Shown here: positions 22,800 to 26,736 of the stretch, one piece after another
How positions within the stretch are numbered: position 1 is the stretch's first letter
How the letters are laid out: each line of letters starts with the position of its first letter
NCBI GenBank assembly: GCA_964483395.1
Contig: CAZABT010000027.1
Location: 1-26,736, forward strand
Direction of reading: 5' to 3'
DNA from: JAAYYM01 sp964483395
Lineage (GTDB): Bacteria > Bacillota > Clostridia > Lachnospirales > Lachnospiraceae
Length of the DNA: 26,736 bases
The notes under the pieces: generated by a model
The model's database searches: none
Seen by the model: the letters and a program-made list of their open reading frames with translations, nothing else
What the model was told of the DNA's origin: nothing
Made by a program: the position numbers and the translations under genes

Positions 22800-24979
22800 A
22801 CTCTTTCATTTCCTTTCTTTTTTTCTTTTGTCTTCCACATTGCCCATAGTACGCTGGCGATACAAATAGATGAGTAGCATCCGCTGATCAGACCGGCCAG
22901 CATAGGCAGTGAAAATTGATAAATTGATGTAATGCCATATATCATTGACGCCGCGAGAATGACCACAACACACATAGCTGTCGTAACTGATGTATTCACA
23001 GACCGGGCCAGTACCTGTGTAACACTTGTATTGACAAGCGTAATCAAATTCTCGTGCGGTGAAGCGTTAGTATTTTCCCTGATTCGATCATATACAACGA
23101 TAGTATCATTAATTGAATATCCGATAATCGTCAATACAACCGCAACAAAGGAATCACCAATCGGTATTCCAAACAATACAAACGTAAAGAATACGATTGC
23201 CACATCATGGAGCAGTGCAATCAATGCCATCACGCCTGCGGAAAGTCCTGATATTGCCGAAAACCGAACCCACACATAAATCGTGATACACACAAAGGAA
23301 ATTGCGACTGCCAAAATTGCATTTTTCAGTGCTGTTGCACCTATATACGGTTCTACAGAAAAGCTCTGTGATGCAGAGAGTCCTGCGATTCCGATGGCAT
23401 CTCCAACGGCCTGATGAATTGTTTTCTGCTGTTCCGGTGTCAAGCCTCCATTGCCCGCCAAGGTTACAACCAGTTTAGAGGAACCGTCCGTCCTGCTGTC
23501 TGACAGCTGTACTGTGACCGGCCTGTCAGTGCACTCACTCACAGCATGCTCAACGGCCTCTGTATCCACCTCGTCAGCAATGCTGTATTCCAGCACCGTT
23601 CCCCCTGCAAATTGTGTATCCAGACGGACTCCCTTAGACAGAACTGCCACAATTCCGACTAAAATCAAAACACCGGAGATGATTGCACAATACTTTTTAT
23701 TTTCATAAAACCGAAAACTCTTTCTTTCCTTTTTGACTCTGAAGAACTTTTCCTGATTCCATTTCTGATACTGAATCGAAGAAAGAAGCATCCGTTTGGA
23801 AACCTGCACTCCCACAAAGCAATTCACAATCATTCCAATCAACAACGTATAACCAAAGCTCAACATAGTTCCCGAACCAAAGATCATTAGAATAACTGCC
23901 ACAATTGCTGTCGTGATATTCCCATCCAGTACAGACGTAAATGCCCGCTGATACCCTTTTTCTATTGCAGACCTCAAAGTGGCTCCCCCGGCAATTTCCT
24001 CTGATATTCTCTCTGATATGATGATATTGGCATCTACCGCCATACCGAGCGAAAGGATAATTCCCGCAATACCGGGCAGAGTCAGAGTATACTGCGGTAT
24101 TGAAATTGCCAACAGCTGCAGTGTCATTTGTAGCAGCAAGGTAAAGCATGCAATGCCACCCGGCAGCTTATAATAAAACAACATAAATGCACAGACACAG
24201 ATAAATGCGATCAGACCGGCATCAATCATGACCTGTAATGCATTCTGACCAAGTGATGGGCTGATTGTACTGAAGTTGCTGGTTTTCAATGAGAAAGGAA
24301 GCGCACCTGCGTTGATTTTGTCTGACAGTCTTTCTGCCTCTTGAAAATCCTTCTGTCCGGTAATACAAGCACGACCATCCGTAATCTGCATCTGCACCAT
24401 CGGCGCTGAGATCAAAGTCTCATCCATATAGATTGCCAACGGCTGACCAATCAGACTCCCTGTCGCATCCGAAAACAATCTGGCGCCTTCATCATCAAAA
24501 ACCAGATCCACAACATATTGTGTATTACCTGTTGCATCCTGCTGTGACTGCGGTGCACTGCTTTTCAGATTCTTTCCTTCAAGCAAAACATTGCCTTTGG
24601 GATCTCTGAAGGTCAGTTCAGCCATCTCTCCCAGCTCAGCAATTGCATCCTCCGGATTAAAGTTCTGTTCATCCGACTTCCACGGAAATCTGACAATGAT
24701 GTATCCACCGTTTTTATCCACTGTGACCTCTCGGTCTGTAATATTTTGATTATCCAGTCTTGTTTCGATAACATTACGTGCCGCATCCATCTGTTCGACC
24801 GTCGCCTTTTCTGTTAACCCTACCGGTTCAAACACAGCCTCGACACCACCACGGATATCAATGCCATAGCGCATCTGACGAACACCCTTCACAGAATCGC
24901 CAAGTCCAAACCAGGCAACTCCAAGAAGAACTGCTATGATACATAGCAGAATCCCTATACTTTTCTTTGTAATCTTCAT
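22796..24979 (-). CDS. secDF: Fused SecD-SecF protein-export motor subunit
   Basis: Inner-membrane partner of SecYEG that pulls translocating proteins using the proton or sodium gradient. This 727-residue single chain joins SecD (about 1-430: YGIDIRGGVEAVFE near 38, the P1 periplasmic domain, ITGQKDFQEAERLSDKINAG, then LGMAVDANIIISERI) to SecF (about 431-727: FAGGTVLEYS, then GYSINDTIVVYDRIREN). Fusion is common in Firmicutes. Start context is AAAGGA about 11 bases upstream. It is translationally coupled through a small peptide gene to oadB, an unusual partner. Upstream, 90 bases away on the same strand, is an unidentified membrane protein gene. Confidence 0.95.
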   Translation of the reverse strand: MKITKKSIGILLCIIAVLLGVAWFGLGDSVKGVRQMRYGIDIRGGVEAVFEPVGLTEKATVEQMDAARNVIETRLDNQNITDREVTVDKNGGYIIVRFPWKSDEQNFNPEDAIAELGEMAELTFRDPKGNVLLEGKNLKSSAPQSQQDATGNTQYVVDLVFDDEGARLFSDATGSLIGQPLAIYMDETLISAPMVQMQITDGRACITGQKDFQEAERLSDKINAGALPFSLKTSNFSTISPSLGQNALQVMIDAGLIAFICVCAFMLFYYKLPGGIACFTLLLQMTLQLLAISIPQYTLTLPGIAGIILSLGMAVDANIIISERISEEIAGGATLRSAIEKGYQRAFTSVLDGNITTAIVAVILMIFGSGTMLSFGYTLLIGMIVNCFVGVQVSKRMLLSSIQYQKWNQEKFFRVKKERKSFRFYENKKYCAIISGVLILVGIVAVLSKGVRLDTQFAGGTVLEYSIADEVDTEAVEHAVSECTDRPVTVQLSDSRTDGSSKLVVTLAGNGGLTPEQQKTIHQAVGDAIGIAGLSASQSFSVEPYIGATALKNAILAVAISFVCITIYVWVRFSAISGLSAGVMALIALLHDVAIVFFTFVLFGIPIGDSFVAVVLTIIGYSINDTIVVYDRIRENTNASPHENLITLVNTSVTQVLARSVNTSVTTAMCVVVILAASMIYGITSIYQFSLPMLAGLISGCYSSICIASVLWAMWKTKEKKKGNERV

Positions 24980-25069
24980 TTTGAACAGTTCCTTTCATTT
25001 GCAAACATACCTGATAGACCTGAGAGCAATTCTCTCCGGCAATCTCTGCAGCATAAAGCCAAAACTATA

Positions 25070-25474
25070 TTATGGATGTTTTTTCCCATCAGAGTGATGG
25101 AGGTAAGAAATAACGGAAAATCTTTTCGTATGATCACTGTTAAAGAACGACCTGTCCACATATCCAGACGCCAAAAACAACTGTGCTGCAATCAGAGCAC
25201 ACACTAAAAATGATGACACCCCTGTTCCATTCTTCCTGATGCCATTCAGACCTTCTTGATCCACGATTCTGCGAACAACTGCTTCTCCTTCGGATTCTGA
25301 CCGCTGAATCGCCATGATACTTTCGCATACTCGGTGATTGATGATATTACCACTGCCCTTTTTTGTACCGTTCATGTCCTGCACGGTAACTCCTGAGACA
25401 GTTTCAACAGACAGCATTAAAAGGGTAAGTGCTATCACGATTTTATATAGGTATGATAATTTCTTTGTCCTCAT
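25070..25474 (-). CDS. Unknown two-helix membrane/exported protein
   Basis: A 134-residue protein I do not recognise. It begins with a basic stretch and a hydrophobic helix (about 11-28) resembling a signal peptide, has a polar central region (30-84, charged, with one Cys at 50), a second hydrophobic helix (85-104, GVSSFLVCALIAAQLFLASG) and a polar tail with HTKRFSVISYLHHSDGKK. The chosen ATG has AGGAG 5 bases upstream; a longer frame starting 23 codons earlier has none. It precedes secDF by 90 bases on the same strand and may be cotranscribed. No catalytic motif is apparent. Confidence 0.7.
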   Translation of the reverse strand: MRTKKLSYLYKIVIALTLLMLSVETVSGVTVQDMNGTKKGSGNIINHRVCESIMAIQRSESEGEAVVRRIVDQEGLNGIRKNGTGVSSFLVCALIAAQLFLASGYVDRSFFNSDHTKRFSVISYLHHSDGKKHP

Positions 25475-25578
25475 GGCTGCTCCTGTTGATTGGTTATAGG
25501 TCACTATCAAAACAGTTGCATTATACATGAAATATAAGGACATGAATAGTACAGAAACCGCTAAGATTATATCAGCTT

Positions 25579-26439
25579 TTATAACAACAGAGTCAGTGTT
25601 CCTGCCACGATCAGTAAAAGTCCGCCTCCTGACTTGAGCGTCAGCTTCTCCTTGAATACAACATAAGAAAATGCTATCGTAACGAGAATACTGAGTTTAT
25701 CGATTGGAACAACAACACTTGCAGGGCCTGTCTGCAAAGCCCGGTAATAGCATAACCAGGAGCCCCCGGTCGCAAACCCTGAGAGAATCAAAAATATCCA
25801 GCTTTTCCGATCAATGTCCTTAATCGTGTTCTGTTTTTTAGTTACAAATACTACAACCCATGCCATGATCAGTACAACCACCGTACGAATTGCCGTTCCC
25901 AGATTTGAATTGATATCCTGAATTCCGATTTTCCCGAGAATGGAGGTCAGACTGGCAAATACCGCTGAACCAAGTGCATAGAACAGCCACTTTTTACTCT
26001 CCACCGTTTTTTCCGCCGTCTCCTTCTTCTGGATCATCAGATAGGTTCCAATGCCGATCAATACCATTGCAAGAAATTTCATCCAGGTGATCTGCTCCCG
26101 CAGGAAAATAAATGCAAGAACCATGGTCAGAATCGTACTGGACTTATCAATCGGTGTTACCTTGTTTACATCACCAATCTGAAGTGCCCTGAAATAACAT
26201 AACCAGGAGGCTCCGGTCGCAAGTCCTGACAAGGTCAGAAACAACATCACCTTTCCGCTGATGGCACTGATTCCACTTTGTGCTCCTACTACAAATACCA
26301 TGATCCATGAAAAAATCAGAACCACAATCGTCCGCAGTGCAGTCGCTACATTGGAATCCGTATTCTTAATACCGCACTTTGCCAAAATAGCCGTCAGTCC
26401 CGCAAAGACCGCAGAACCAAATGCAAATAAAATCCACAT
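25579..26439 (-). CDS. EamA/DMT-superfamily transporter
   Basis: Ten-helix drug/metabolite transporter of 286 residues made of two EamA repeats. The halves are unusually alike: FAFGSAVFAGLTAILAKCGI versus YALGSAVFASLTSILGKIGI, and LSGLATGASWLCYFRALQ versus LSGFATGGSWLCYYRALQ, each followed by VxPIDK. This close internal symmetry is typical of one EamA subgroup of unknown substrate. The ATG has AAGGACGAGG upstream. The gene has a near-consensus promoter and a leader containing two 51-base tandem hairpin repeats. Substrate unknown; metabolite efflux or uptake are both possible. Confidence 0.88.
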   Translation of the reverse strand: MWILFAFGSAVFAGLTAILAKCGIKNTDSNVATALRTIVVLIFSWIMVFVVGAQSGISAISGKVMLFLTLSGLATGASWLCYFRALQIGDVNKVTPIDKSSTILTMVLAFIFLREQITWMKFLAMVLIGIGTYLMIQKKETAEKTVESKKWLFYALGSAVFASLTSILGKIGIQDINSNLGTAIRTVVVLIMAWVVVFVTKKQNTIKDIDRKSWIFLILSGFATGGSWLCYYRALQTGPASVVVPIDKLSILVTIAFSYVVFKEKLTLKSGGGLLLIVAGTLTLLL

Positions 26440-26469
26440 ATCCTCGTCCTTCTTTCGTGTTGTTTCATT

Positions 26470-26571
26470 CTTATCAAGGGTATCTCATTGCTACGCAACG
26501 AGAACTCTCCCTTGATTATACTTATCAAGGGTATCTCATTGCTGCGCAACGAGAGCTCTCCCTTGATTATA
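26470..26571. repeat. Two 51-bp tandem hairpin repeats in the leader of the DMT transporter
   Basis: Copies at 26470-26520 and 26521-26571 differ at 2 of 51 positions. Each contains outer arms ATCAAGGG/CCCTTGAT and an inner stem TCTCGTTGC/GCAATGAGA (minus strand, one G-U pair) around a 3-base loop; both differences fall in or beside the inner hairpin. The CCCTTGAT of the first-transcribed copy can instead pair with the ATCAAGGG of the next copy, giving an alternative hairpin. The layout resembles a REP-like element or an attenuator. Confidence 0.85.
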
Positions 26572-26594
26572 CTCTTTATCAGGTGGGAGTTCAA
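26566..26594 (-). promoter_or_regulatory. Near-consensus promoter of the DMT transporter gene
   Basis: On the minus strand TTGAAC (26594-26589), 17 bases, then perfect TATAAT (26571-26566). The -10 box is the edge of the first 51-bp repeat copy, so the repeats form most of the roughly 120-base leader. Confidence 0.8.
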
Positions 26595-26675
26595 ATTTTA
26601 TGAGGGTTATGGATTGCGTAAATTTACCTTCGGAAATAATGGTGTAGAGTTCACCCACGATGCGCCGATATAATA

Positions 26676-26736
26676 TCAGGCTATAATCTCATGAAACTCT
26701 TCCTTGATTTCCTCTGTCAGTAACAATTTACATTCC
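26676..26736 (-). CDS. C-terminal end of a gene entering from the right edge
   Basis: An open minus-strand frame enters at the right edge and stops at TGA 26678-26676. Its 19 residues (ending LLLTEEIKEEFHEIIA) have an ordinary protein-like, helix-forming composition. Too short to identify; the other frames there stop sooner or look less coding-like. Confidence 0.35.
   Translation of the reverse strand, partial: ECKLLLTEEIKEEFHEIIA

Noticed and set aside
26470..26571. Guanidine-II (mini-ykkC) riboswitch before a DMT-type transporter
   Set aside because: The two-hairpin layout and the transporter context fit, but the conserved ACGR loops are absent: the inner loops are GTA and GCA within TTGC/GCAA stems.
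26588..26673. Plus-strand gene remnant ending near 26673 (residues such as GYGLRKFTFGNNGVEF)
   Set aside because: Composition looks protein-like, but the frame upstream runs through the 51-bp repeats and no start or family match is visible.

Overview
The window is a stretch of low-to-mid GC chromosome from a Gram-positive, endospore-forming anaerobe of the class Clostridia, most likely a Lachnospiraceae-type gut bacterium. Grounds: strong AGGAGG-type ribosome binding sites, consensus sigma-A promoters, sporulation membrane proteins (SpoIIM, YtvI-type, SpoVB-type), a fused SecDF, an OadB-type sodium-pump subunit and a NifS-IscU-MnmA cluster. The genus assignment is inference; no rRNA or marker search could be run. 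Most genes lie on the minus strand. Only the SpoVB-like flippase, the cation:proton antiporter and the MazG-like protein are on the plus strand.

Layout. (a) 1-3.95 kb: a minus-strand operon nifS-iscU-mnmA-hisJ behind a near-consensus promoter with a 25-bp palindrome just downstream of the predicted start; the first codons of a further minus-strand gene lie at the extreme left edge. (b) 4.0-5.9 kb: a divergent SpoVB-like flippase, then a 570-bp gene-free interval packed with three different repeat systems (19-bp units starting inside the spoVB stop region, alternating GGGATGTA/TACATCCC pairs, and 16-bp units next to a terminator). (c) 5.9-9.4 kb: operon aspC-nudF-spoIIM-xerD. (d) 9.4-10.8 kb: a divergent NapA-like Na+/H+ antiporter whose first membrane segment is one base out of frame. 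(e) 10.8-12.9 kb: two overlapping CobW-family GTPase genes, one with a long His/Cys metal-binding insert that carries a 96-bp-period duplication, the other ending in a YcgQ-like domain. (f) 13-17 kb: a hybrid histidine kinase and a lipoprotein that joins a solute-binding protein to a 5'-nucleotidase C-terminal domain. (g) 17.2-19.3 kb: a short MazG, then an XRE-HTH/AlaA aminotransferase fusion with an internal ribosome binding site and a promoter region carrying repeated GTTCATTTT motifs. (h) 19.4-21.4 kb: a DUF368 (undecaprenyl-phosphate translocase family) gene and a YtvI-like permease. (i) 21.5-25.5 kb: an unknown membrane protein, then secDF, a 42-codon membrane-peptide gene and oadB, the last three linked by ATGA overlaps. 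(j) 25.6-26.7 kb: an EamA/DMT transporter with a strong promoter and a leader built from two 51-bp tandem hairpin repeats, plus the tail of another gene at the right edge.

Most genes are ordinary housekeeping functions: Fe-S and tRNA thiolation, aspartate/alanine transamination, sporulation, chromosome dimer resolution, secretion and ion transport. The parts that look least described are the XRE-AlaA fusion with its putative operator array and second start, the solute-binding/5'-nucleotidase lipoprotein next to a hybrid kinase, the SecDF-peptide-OadB coupling, the tandem leader hairpins before the DMT transporter, and the modular repeat interval around 5.3-5.85 kb. All functional assignments come from reading motifs by eye; no database search was run.
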